DNA of 12,500 nucleotides from Eimeria necatrix (lineage: Eukaryota > Apicomplexa > Conoidasida > Eucoccidiorida > Eimeriidae): assembly GCF_000499385.1 (NCBI RefSeq), contig NW_013652568.1:1-12500 (forward strand). The letters run 5' to 3'. Both the position numbers and the translations under genes were made by a program. This document shows, in pieces, positions 1-8,758 of this stretch. How positions within the stretch are numbered: the first letter of the stretch is position 1; every line of letters begins with the position of its first letter. The notes beneath the pieces were generated by a model. It worked only from the letters and a program-made list of their open reading frames with translations, ran no database searches and was not told the DNA's origin.

Positions 1-84
<84 letters not shown>
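1..84 (+). repeat. (CTG)28 perfect trinucleotide array
   Basis: Twenty-eight uninterrupted CTG units fill the window edge, so the array probably continues upstream. It is open in every frame. It could be intronic, 5' UTR, or a Leu run leading into the ATG at 91. Confidence 0.97.
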
Positions 85-85
<1 letters not shown>

Positions 86-171
86 GCCGAATGCCCGTGC
101 TGCTTCTGTCGCCGCTGCTGCAGCTGCTGCGCGGGGTTCCTCCCCCTCGTTCCTCTCGCCTTCGCCGCTCC

Positions 172-204
<33 letters not shown>

Positions 205-264
205 AGCGTTTGAAGTGTCTCCTTTTTATTCTCAGGTTCGGGGAACTGCTCAGTTCGTTTTGAA
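85..264 (+). other. 5' flank of gene 1 with a candidate upstream exon or uORF
   Basis: An ATG at 91 opens a short hydrophobic frame (MPVLLLSPLLQLLRG, then Pro/Arg-rich) that runs into a second CTG array (174-203, read as Cys) and stops at a TGA near 214. A good pyrimidine-rich 3' splice site, TTTTTATTCTCAG, ends at 235. So 91-235 may hold a short upstream coding exon with signal-peptide-like character plus an intron, or just an uORF in a leader. The only GT sites in the short frame are weak (GTTCCT), so I did not join it to gene 1. Confidence 0.35.
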
Positions 265-359
265 ATGGGATATTCAGTTTGCTTCTGCTTGGGGCTGTTG
301 TATGGCCGGCTGAACCCGAACCAGCTTCCTTTGTATGCTGCTGCTCCGCAGCAGCAGCA

Positions 360-392
<33 letters not shown>

Positions 393-486
393 GAAAAAGA
401 GGAAGAGACAGCGGTTCCGCTGCGCCCCCTGGATCGGACTCGTGACGCGAGAGCAAGTTGCTATCCGCAGGAGACAGGCTGAGATT

Positions 487-530
<44 letters not shown>

Positions 531-652
531 GTGTTGCGGCGCTGCCGACTGCATCTGCACTGCTGCTGGTCCTGCTGCTGCTGCTGCTGCTGCACCTCAA
601 GGCCCAGTGGGCGGCGAGTCGCTGCCCACTGCGGGCTCTTGCTGCCACGGCG

Positions 653-699
<47 letters not shown>

Positions 700-802
700 G
701 TACCTGCTGCAGCAGCAACAGTTGCTCCTGCTGCTGCCTGGGAACCTAGTGCCGCAGCAACGAGCAGCAGCTCCGGGCCTCCGTCAGGCCCAGCAACAAC
801 AA

Positions 803-853
<51 letters not shown>

Positions 854-990
854 ACGACGCAGACTGGGAACCCCCCTGGCCTGCTTCTCCCGGGGCTGAG
901 CCTTCAGTCCCTTTGAATTTGTGTCTCCTCACAATTCACTGCAGCTGCGACGACGAAGACTTTCTCCTCAGAGTCTCCTTGGACAAGGTA

Positions 991-1028
<38 letters not shown>

Positions 1029-1264
1029 CTTTGCTGCTGCTGCTGCTGCTGCTGTCTTTGCTGCTGCTGCTGTCTTTGCTGCTGCTGTTTTTGCTGCTGC
1101 TGTCTTTGCTGCTGCTGTTTCTGCTGCTGCTGTTTTTGCTGCTGCTGTCTTTGCTGCTGCTGCTGCTGTCCGTGCCGTTGTTGCCTCTGTCTTTGCTGCT
1201 GCTGCCGCAGTGCTTGCTGCTGCTCCTGCTGCGCTTGCTGCTGCCGGGCTTGCTGCTGCTGCCC

Positions 1265-1298
<34 letters not shown>

Positions 1299-1564
1299 GG
1301 CTGCAGGTGAGCGACGACCTGCCGTCTCTGTCGGAACTCGAGCGCTGCTACACTATTCATGGAGAAAGATTTTCTTTGTCAGCTTTGGACAGAAAGTTGT
1401 CGAACTTGCAAGAAATAGAGACGCAAAGCAAGCAGCTGCTGCTGCTGCTGCAGGCTGCCCACAGCAGCAGCAGCAGCAGAGCAGCAGCCGAAAAAAACCT
1501 CGTCAGAAAAGGCGGCAGACACCTTGTCCTCGCCAGGGTCCCCACGCGGCACTTACCCACGCTC

Positions 1565-1607
<43 letters not shown>

Positions 1608-1658
1608 GCGTAGATGCGGTGGACCCAGCACAAAGTCGGGTGCCTTCGGAAGACAAAC

Positions 1659-1694
<36 letters not shown>

Positions 1695-1748
1695 TGCCCC
1701 CTGCCGCAGGTGTGACGGGCGCAGGGGATGGCAGCAGCGCTGCTGCCG

Positions 1749-1792
<44 letters not shown>

Positions 1793-2069
1793 TCTTACGG
1801 GGACTTTGTGGACCGGAGCGAGCTGCGCTTTGACTGGCAGCTGCGGGGAGTTGCTGCGCGGCTGGAAGCAGAAAAGAGACAAAGCAGCGAAGGTGCAGCA
1901 GCAGCAGCAGCAGCAGCAACTTTGTCTCTTTCGCAAACTTATGACAATCTCTTTTTGCTGCTGCAGTCAGTGAACAGCCATGTGCTCAGGGCCAAAGCAG
2001 CACACCTGAGCTGCCAGCTGCGCTGCATTGAAAGAGATGCCATTAACACCAAAAACAAGTTGCTGCTAA

Positions 2070-2115
<46 letters not shown>

Positions 2116-2392
2116 CGGGGAAGGGGCGGGCGAGGAGTGGGATGCAGCGGAAACGGCGCAGCAGCAGCAGCTGAAGCGCGAGCAGCAGCAGCTGCAGCAG
2201 CAAGCCAGCCGGCAGCTGGAGCTGCTGCAGCAGGGCAGAGCCCTAGTCAAAATGTATGCAGCAGAAGAGCAGCAGCAGCAGCAGCTGCTGCTGCTGTGGA
2301 GGGAGGTCTTTATGGCTCTTGTGCATCTGCCCCCGGGCACTCCGCCAAACCCTCACATCCGCAACGGCAGGCGGCTGCAGCAGCTCTTCTAG
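265..2392 (+). CDS. Gene 1: hypothetical protein with Gln/Ala/Ser homopolymer runs (two exons, 265-987 and 1307-2392)
   Basis: I do not recognise the family. The start ATG at 265 has a favourable context (A at -3, G at +4). Exon 1 (241 codons) begins hydrophobic (MGYSVCFCLGLLYG). It has Gln runs, a basic NLS-like KKRKRQR at residues 44-50, the non-repetitive stretch IGLVTREQVAIRRRQAEI, Ser and Ala runs, then NLCLLTIHCSCDDEDFLLRV. It ends at AAG|GTACCT (987/988). The intron is CTG-rich and ends CTGCAG (1306). Exon 2 continues in phase 0 with VSDDLPSLSELERCY, then helical low-repeat segments (FDWQLRGVAARLEAEKR; AKAAHLSCQLRCIERDAIN; QLELLQQGRALVKMYAAEE), the end segment WREVFMALVHLPPGTPPNPH, and TAG at 2390. 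The total is about 602 residues. Complex sequence between the runs argues for real coding. The N-terminus is the least certain part, since an exon upstream of 235 is possible. The coiled-coil-like Gln-rich C-terminal half suggests a scaffold role, which is inference only. Confidence 0.6.
988..1306 (+). other. Intron of gene 1, CTG-filled
   Basis: The donor is GACAAG|GTACCT and the acceptor GGGGCTGCAG|GTGAGC; both are phase 0. The body is CTG arrays (992-1027, 1269-1297) around a 15-bp-period tract where TTT-containing units such as TTTGCTGCTGCTGTC interrupt CTG (about 1024-1170). The intron is open in the reading frames, so retention would add Ala- or Leu-rich sequence rather than a stop. The junction is inferred from the frame change between non-repetitive coding on either side. 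CTGCAG|GTGAGC also looks like a donor, so alternative use is possible. Confidence 0.6.

Positions 2393-2393
<1 letters not shown>

Positions 2394-2455
<62 letters not shown>
2394..2455. repeat. Perfect 62-bp palindrome: (CTG)10 abutting (CAG)10
   Basis: Ten CTG units (2395-2424) meet exactly ten CAG units (2425-2454), with one more matching base at each end. The array equals its own reverse complement with no spacer, and it starts two bases after the gene 1 stop codon. In the transcript it would form a long CUG/CAG hairpin in the 3' UTR; in DNA it could extrude a cruciform. Confidence 0.95.
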
Positions 2456-2457
<2 letters not shown>

Positions 2458-2520
2458 ACTGCACGCGGTTTTGTTGGTGCCGTTTGGCAAGGCCAAGGGC
2501 CTGCGCCGCCGCGCTCGGGC

Positions 2521-2542
2521 CTCAGGTGTACGTACACCTGAG
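2521..2542. repeat. Perfect 22-bp palindrome
   Basis: The half-site CTCAGGTGTAC is followed directly by its exact reverse complement, with no spacer. It is not built from the CAG or heptamer repeats that dominate the window. Confidence 0.95.
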
Positions 2543-2585
2543 AGCAACACGAAGCAGCAGACACCTGCAGCAGCTGTGGGGTGTC

Positions 2586-2621
2586 TGGGATCGGTGGGAT
2601 CGCTCGATCCCAGCGATCCCA
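2586..2621. repeat. 36-bp inverted repeat with internally duplicated arms
   Basis: The arms are 17 bp each (2586-2602 and 2605-2621) around a CT centre and match at 16 of 17 positions. Each arm contains GGGATCG (or its complement CGATCCC) twice, so the element is an inverted repeat of a tandem repeat. Confidence 0.93.
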
Positions 2622-3254
2622 GTGCTGCACCAGAGGGAGGGGCCCCCAGGGGCCCCACAAGCCGCCCCTGCCCGCGCTGTTTCGCATGCAGGGCATGCAT
2701 GCGCGGCTGCTGCTGCAGCAGCAGCAGCAGCAGCTGCTGCTGCTGCTATTGCTGCCGCTGCAAGGCAGCAAAGGCCTGCAGACAGCGAGGGGCCCCCTTG
2801 GGGGCCCCCGGGGCTTCGGGGTTTGCAGAGGAACAATATTTAATATAAATTTTTGTTTATTTGTTATTTATTTCCGCAAAAAGATTCAAAGAAAAGCCCA
2901 ATCTTGCTGCGCTGCTGCTGCCCGCGGAAGTGACCCTGCTGCTGCACACGCGGCGCTGCTGGGGTGTCTGGACAGCTGGCAGCAGCAGGTCACTAGCTGC
3001 TGCCGTTTAGAGCTTCTCTTTTTTTGTTTTTTAATTTTAATTTATTAATTTAAATCATTTAAACCATTTAAACTTCTCAGTCGATCTGGAAAGTAATAAG
3101 GCGAGGAACAGGCAGCGGCTGAGACGCGACTGGCGTTGTCGCTGCTGCTGCTGCTGCTGCTGCCGCTGCTGCTGCTGCTGCTGCAGCGACACTCGCTGAA
3201 AATATAATTTAAAGTCATTTTTGCTGCTTCGCCTTCTTTTAAAACCCAAGCAGC

Positions 3255-3776
3255 ATGCAGCAGCTGCTGCGCAGTCACCAGACAAGGGGGGCCCCCGAGG
3301 GCACTGCCGGGGGGCCCCTGGGGGGCCCCCCAGACCCTTCTTTGTTGGCTTCTTGCCTAAGAGACGCAATAGTACAGATACTCTTAGGGTCTCAAACGTT
3401 GCAAGGGCCTCAAGAGGGGGGCCCCCAGGGGGGCCCCCGGGGGGCCCCCCAGGGGGCCCCCCTGGGGGGCCCCCCGGCACCTTCCCCCAAAAGGGAACTG
3501 CTGGGGGCTCCAGATGCCATTGCAGCTCGAGGGGCCCCTCTTGGGGGCCCCTTTGGAAACCCCATGGGGCCCCCGGGTGCAGACCCTTTCCTGGGGGCCC
3601 CTTTGGGGGCCCCTCTGGGGGCCCCTGGGGGGCCCCCTCGGGGGCCCCTTGGGGGGCCCTCCTTGGGGGCCCCCGGGGGGGCCCCCCTGGGGACCCTGGG
3701 GTGCCCTTGCTTGCTGGCTGAGGAGCCAGAGGGCAGTAAGGAGATTTTGGAATTGTTTAATTTAAAAAGTAGTTAG
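3255..3776 (+). CDS. Gly/Ala/Pro-rich open frame, possible N-terminal exon of gene 2
   Basis: The frame runs from ATG 3255 to TAG 3774 (173 codons). Most of it is Gly-Gly-Pro and Gly-Ala-Pro units made by GGGGCCCC-type repeats, which would be open in several frames. Three non-repetitive islands favour this frame: MQQLLRSHQTRG at the start, SLLASCLRDAIVQILLGSQT in the middle, and LLAEEPEGSKEILELF at the end. A good donor, GCA|GTAAGG, lies at 3735/3736 and would leave the frame in phase 1. The candidate exon at 4019 accepts phase 1. So this may be the 5' exon of gene 2, or a separate small gene ending at 3774, or non-coding. No family is recognised. Confidence 0.38.
   Translation: MQQLLRSHQTRGAPEGTAGGPLGGPPDPSLLASCLRDAIVQILLGSQTLQGPQEGGPQGGPRGAPQGAPLGGPPAPSPKRELLGAPDAIAARGAPLGGPFGNPMGPPGADPFLGAPLGAPLGAPGGPPRGPLGGPSLGAPGGAPLGTLGCPCLLAEEPEGSKEILELFNLKSS
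3287..3690. repeat. GGGGCCCC-type palindromic repeat block
   Basis: Dozens of G-runs of 4-6 are followed directly by C-runs of 4-6, with short spacers. The densest part is about 3415-3477. Every unit is self-complementary and each strand carries many G-tracts, so both strands could form hairpins or G-quadruplexes. The block stands out from the CTG-rich surroundings by composition. Confidence 0.9.
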
Positions 3777-3808
3777 GAAAAAAGAATTTGCTTTAGAAGC
3801 GGTAGACA

Positions 3809-3852
<44 letters not shown>

Positions 3853-3946
3853 TGGCTGCTGAGGCGCTGAGCTGAAAGGAGCTGCTGCTGTGCTTTTTTC
3901 TGTCTCTTTTTGTCTCCTTTGCCGGCTGTTGCCCCAGAAGCACCCG

Positions 3947-3978
<32 letters not shown>

Positions 3979-4267
3979 ACAGAAGCAGCAGCAACAGCAG
4001 CAACAGCAGCAACAGCAGAGGCAGAGCTGCTGTTTGTTCGACTCAGAGAAAAAGAGGCGAGCTGTCTGTACACCCCAGCGCCGTTCGTTGCAGCAGCAGC
4101 AGCAGCAGCAGCAGCAAGCGCAGCAACTCGCTGTTGCTGCAGCAGCAGCAACAGCAACCGAAGCAAAAGGCTGCAGCAGCAGCAGCAGTAGCAGCAAATA
4201 AAAGGCACTTGTAGACCCCAAAGCTAGCAGCAGCTCGGCTGCTGCTCCTCTGGCTGTGCTGCTGCAG
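3777..4267 (+). other. CAG-rich interval between the Gly/Ala/Pro frame and the first firm exon of gene 2
   Basis: CAG arrays lie at about 3811-3850 and 3955-4018 (CAA-interrupted), with more at 4090-4116 and 4178-4198. The only coding-like stretch is the candidate exon at 4019-4086. The reverse strand is also open, but only through the repeat. Confidence 0.55.
4019..4086 (+). CDS. Candidate gene 2 exon (weak)
   Basis: Read after the acceptor AACAGCAG|AG in phase 1, it gives an amphipathic segment AELLFVRLREKEASCL followed by YTPAPF. The phase-1 entry matches the GTAAGG donor at 3735. Leaving in phase 0 to join the next exon needs the poor donor TTC|GTTGCA. The better-looking GTACAC at 4068-4073 gives the wrong phase. 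Treat it as a suggestion. Confidence 0.28.
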
Positions 4268-4363
4268 GAGGAGTGCAGCAGCACCCGCTTGCTGCTGCAG
4301 CAGCAGCAAGCAGCAGCAAAAGAGGCGCAGCAAAAGTACCAGGAACACAGAGACAGAGCAGCA
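4268..4363 (+). CDS. Gene 2 exon a (first firm exon)
   Basis: Thirty-two codons lie between GCTGCTGCAG| and GCA|GTAGGA, phase 0 in and out. The end reads AAAKEAQQKYQEHRDRAA. Heptad positions L, A, A, Y, A continue into exon b. Confidence 0.6.
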
Positions 4364-4540
4364 GTAGGAGTTACATGCTGCAGCAGCTGCTGCCTTCAGC
4401 CCCTGCTGCTGCTGCTTTTGCTGCTGCTGTTACTGCTGCTGTTGGTGTTGCTGCTGTTGCTGTGCTGCTGCTGTTACCAATGCTGCTGCTGCCTCTGATG
4501 CTGCTCCTGCTGCCTCTGATGTTGCTGCTGCTGCCTAAGA

Positions 4541-4571
<31 letters not shown>

Positions 4572-5027
4572 ATTTCTGCTGCTACACTTTCTTACCTTTT
4601 TTCATTCCTGGTGCTGCCACTAACGCTGCTGCTGCTGCAGCTTCTGTTGCTGCTGTTGGTGCCGCTGCTTCTGCTGCTGGTACTTCTGTGCTGCTGCTGC
4701 GACTCCTGCTGCTGCTGCTGCCGCTTCTTCTGCTTTTGCTGCTTTCTTTGTTTTTGCTGCTGCTGCTAGTCGTTCCGCTGCTGCTACTCCTTTTGCTGCT
4801 GCTGCTGCTACCTGTGCCGTTGCTGCTACTTCTGCTGCTTGTGCGGCTTCTACTTCGGGTGGCGCTGCTGCTGCTGCTGCCGCTGCTTCTACTGCGGCTG
4901 GTGCTGCTGCTGCTGCTGCTGCTTCTACTTCGGCTGCTGCTGCTGCTGCTGCTGCAGCTGCTTCTACTTCGGCTGGTGCTGCTGCTGCTGCTGCTTCTAC
5001 TTCGGCTGGTGCTGCTGCTGCTGCTAC

Positions 5028-5058
<31 letters not shown>

Positions 5059-5060
5059 AC

Positions 5061-5092
<32 letters not shown>

Positions 5093-5670
5093 CAGACTCT
5101 GGCTCACCGCGTAGTGCATGATCTGAAAGAGAGGCGCCTCATGTCCAACCAGCTTGCCGAGGTCACGACAAACCCTAAACCCTAAACCCTAAACCCTAAA
5201 CCCTACACCCTAAACCCTAGCTTTCACAGCTTAAACCCTCAACTTTAGCTGCTGAATCTAAAACCCTTAACCCTGAATTCGAAACCCTAAATTCAAAACC
5301 AAGAGCCTGAATTTAAAGTTGTTGTTCCTGAACCCTAAACCCTAAATCAAAACCCTTGACTTTAAACCCTAAAATAGGAGTCTCAAACCCTAACCTCAAA
5401 CCCTAAACCCTAAATTTTAGGGTTTAGGGTTTAGGAATGATGGGCCCTGCAGCATCGAGAATTCCACGTGGCTGCATGCGACTCTCTGCAAAGTTTGGGG
5501 ATTAGGGCTTAGGGTTTAGGGTTTAGGGTTTGAAATTTAGAGATTAGGGTTTAGGATCTAGGGTTTAGGGTTTAGGGTTTGGGTGATTGCTAGGTAGAGC
5601 AAAAGCTGCTCGAGGAGAAAGAACAGTCGAAGCGGCTCGAAGCAGACAAGAAGAATCTGGTTAGGCCCTT

Positions 5671-5738
<68 letters not shown>

Positions 5739-5999
5739 ACCGCTGCTGCTGTTGTTGCTGGCTGTGCTGCTGCTGCTCTGGGTGACTAAGGAAGTTCTGC
5801 TGAAGTCCGAGACACTCTCGTGCTGCTGCTTGTGGTGCTGTGAAAGCAGCAGCCGCAGCAGCAGCAGCAGCTGCTGCTGCTGCTGCTGTCTCAGTCTTGC
5901 TGCTGCAGCTGCGGGGCCACTGCAGGCTAAACAGCAGCAGCAACAGCTGCTTCTGCTGCTGCAGCTGGCGTGGATAAACAGTGACCACTGCAGCGCCTG

Positions 6000-6053
<54 letters not shown>

Positions 6054-6175
6054 AGAGCCGCACCATTGCTCGCTTGCGGGGGAAGCTGGAGGAAGCAAAT
6101 AATGAAATAAATGCTTTAAGAAATCAAGTGAGGAAAAGTTGAAAAGAAAAGCTGCACAAGATTCCCGGGCTGTAT

Positions 6176-6216
<41 letters not shown>

Positions 6217-6942
6217 AGAAGCAGCAGCAGCAGCAGCTTTTGAGCTCTTGCAGCAGCAACAACGCAAGAAGCAGCAGCAGCAGCAGCAGCAGCTGATGCA
6301 CTCTCACGTTTTGCAGTTGCTGCACTTCTTAGGCTTCCTGTAGCTGTGGGCGGCAAAATTGGTGCGGTGTGCTGCTGCTGCTGCTGCTGCCACCCCTACT
6401 GCTTCTGCTGCTGCTGCTGCTGTTGCTGCTGCTGCCGTTTCTGCTGCTACTACAGGCTGGAGCCTTGAGCACGGAGAGACAGAAGGCGCAGCAGCAAGCA
6501 GAAATGTTTCGTCATAACATAAAGGGCATGGGTGCGTCGCTGCTGCTGCTGCTGCTGCTGCTTTTGCTGCTGCTGCTGCTGCTACTGCTTCTACTGCAGC
6601 TTCCGCTCCTACTCCTGCTGCTGCTGCTGTTTGTGCTGCTCCTGCTTCTGCTCCTGCTGCTGCTGCTTCTGTTGAAACCAATGCTGCGCCTGGTCGGGCT
6701 GCTGCTGCCTGTTCTACGGCTGCTGCGGCTGCTGCTGCCTTTGTTGCTGCTGTTGTTGCTGTTCTTGCTGCTGCTGTTCTTGCTGCTGCTGTTCTTGCTG
6801 CTGCTGTTCTTGCTGCTGCTGTTCTTGCTGCTGCTGCCAGTTGGAAGAAGATGAAGCTACAGCTGTGCTGCTGCTGCTGTGCTGCTCTGCAGGAGACTTG
6901 CAGAGAAACCTCACAGAAGAGCTTGCAGAGGCAAGCAGGGGC

Positions 6943-6993
<51 letters not shown>

Positions 6994-7289
6994 TAACAAC
7001 AGCAGCAAAACTGGCTTTTCGAACGTTTTGAGTTAGCTAATAATACCATTGACAGCCGACTAAGCTTTAGGGTTTCTGTCAGAGTGCCAGCTAGAGCCTA
7101 GAGCTTAGGGTTTAGGGTTTAGGGTTTAGGGTTTAGGGTTTAGGGTTTAGGGTTTAGGGTTTGCGTCAGGCTCGGGAGCGCGTCAGCGCAGTCAAAAAGG
7201 CCTTCCGCAGCAAAGTTGGAGAACTGCAAAAAGAACATGAGCAGTGGAGGGTTATTATAGAAAACCACCAACAAACTTTGAAAGTAGAC

Positions 7290-7349
<60 letters not shown>

Positions 7350-7914
7350 TGGCCATGATGATGAAGGGGGTGTTGAAGGTGCTGTTATAAAGAAACCGGC
7401 AGCACACCGTGAAGGTAGACTTTGCTGTTGCTGCTGCTGAGGATTTTGCTGCAGCAGCAGCAGCAGCAGCTGCTGCTGCTGCTGCTGTCGTGACTTTCCT
7501 TCTTAATGCATATATCGTAACAGCATTTACAGGGTGTGATAAGGCAAGCAGCAAAGTTTAGGGTTTAGGGTTTGGGGTCTAGGGTTTAGGGTTTAGGGTT
7601 TAGGGTTTAGGGTCTGAGGGTCTGGCTTAGGAATGGCAAGACAAGTATGAACAGTCGCAGTCACAAGTAAGCGGAGCCTGCTGCTGCTGCTGCAGCACCT
7701 GCTGTTGCAGCAGCTGCTGCTTCAATTGCTGCTGCTGCAGCTTTTCTGACTGCTGCTGCTGTTGCTGTTCCTGCTGCTGCTAGAGCTATTGCTACGAATG
7801 AGGGCTGTTGCTGTTCCTGCTGCTGCTAGAGCTATTGCTACGAATGAGGGTGCTGCTGCTTCTCTTCTTCCGTCTGCTGCTGTCGCTGCTGCTGCTGCAC
7901 TGCCTTTGCTGCTC

Positions 7915-7947
<33 letters not shown>

Positions 7948-8042
7948 ACTCACAAACACTGCCTCAGCAGCAGAAAAAAAGTGCTGCTGGAGAGTTTGCA
8001 GGTCGAGGCCGAGAAAGCAGCTATGGAGAGGCTCAGGTAGGT

Positions 8043-8076
<34 letters not shown>

Positions 8077-8684
8077 TAGCAACACCTGCAGCAGCAATAT
8101 CATCAGCATCAGCAGCAGCAGCAGCAGCAGCAGCAGTGGCTTCTGTATCTGGCCCCTTTTCGCTGCTGCTGCTGCTGCTGCAGTTGAGCCCCGTGCACTT
8201 TCAACATGTGATTTGCCCATTGGGGCTGAAGTGCACTTAAGCCCTAAACCCTAAACCCTAAACCCCAAACCCTAAACCCTAAACCCTAAACCCTAAACCC
8301 TAAACCCTAAGCTGAGAGATTGTCTTGCAGGAGCCAATTTGACCAGCTGCAAATCTTCGCCAACGACTTGGCAGCCGAAAAGGAAGAAACTCACGCGTCT
8401 GCCAAACCCTAAACCCTAAACCCTAAACCCTAAACCCTAAACCCTAAACCCTCGAGATTTTGCAAAAGAAAAGAAAAGCGAATTTGAAAAGCACGCACTT
8501 CTAAACCCTTTTGTGCTCTCTGTTCACGCGTAAAGCATGCCTTTAGGGTCTAGGGTTCAGAGTTTAGGGTTTAGGGTTTAGGGTTTAGGGTTTAGGGTTT
8601 AGGGCTCTGGTCTTGTGGCGTCAGGCAGCTGCGTCAGCAACTGCAGCTAAATGAGCAGCTGCAGGCTGAACTGAGTACGTTAAC

Positions 8685-8718
<34 letters not shown>

Positions 8719-8725
8719 ACGGTTA

Positions 8726-8758
<33 letters not shown>

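Larger units (their letters stand above)
2456..3254. other. Gene 1 3' flank / intergenic, palindrome-rich then AT-rich
   Basis: I find no convincing gene here. It holds a perfect 22-bp palindrome (2521-2542), a near-perfect 36-bp inverted repeat (2586-2621), GGGGCCCC-type palindromes (2639-2656 and 2789-2813) and mixed CTG/CAG (2707-2748). AT-rich stretches follow at about 2836-2880 and 3020-3070. CTG lies at 3140-3182. Both strands have open frames, but they are made of repeats. Confidence 0.6.

Noticed and set aside
458..916. Frame with a Leu-rich, transmembrane-like segment near 560-600
   Set aside because: The hydrophobic run is a CTG array read as Leu. The same stretch in the gene 1 frame connects to better coding on both sides.
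1031..1306. Leu-rich start of the frame that contains gene 1 exon 2
   Set aside because: It is the translation of the CTG intron. Non-repetitive coding begins only after the acceptor at 1306.
265..1833. A single unspliced 522-codon frame starting at 265
   Set aside because: Past 987 it runs through the CTG tract and then through regions where another frame has the complex, helical sequence. The two-exon model explains both halves better.
3762..4348. Reverse-strand Leu/Ala/Cys frames
   Set aside because: They are the complement of CAG arrays. No start context or splice support.
5926..5993. Extra gene 2 exon reading AKQQQQQLLLLLQLAWIN
   Set aside because: It enters in phase 0 but every GT exit leaves phase 1 or 2, while exon d needs phase 0, and the direct c-to-d join keeps the heptad register.
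5661..7008. Long reverse-strand frames rich in Ala, Gln and Ser
   Set aside because: They consist of repeats plus the complement of gene 2 exons and show no independent complex domain.
7532..7554. Micro-exon in intron h
   Set aside because: Phase-0 entry gives phase-2 exit and exon i needs phase 0. There is no helical character.
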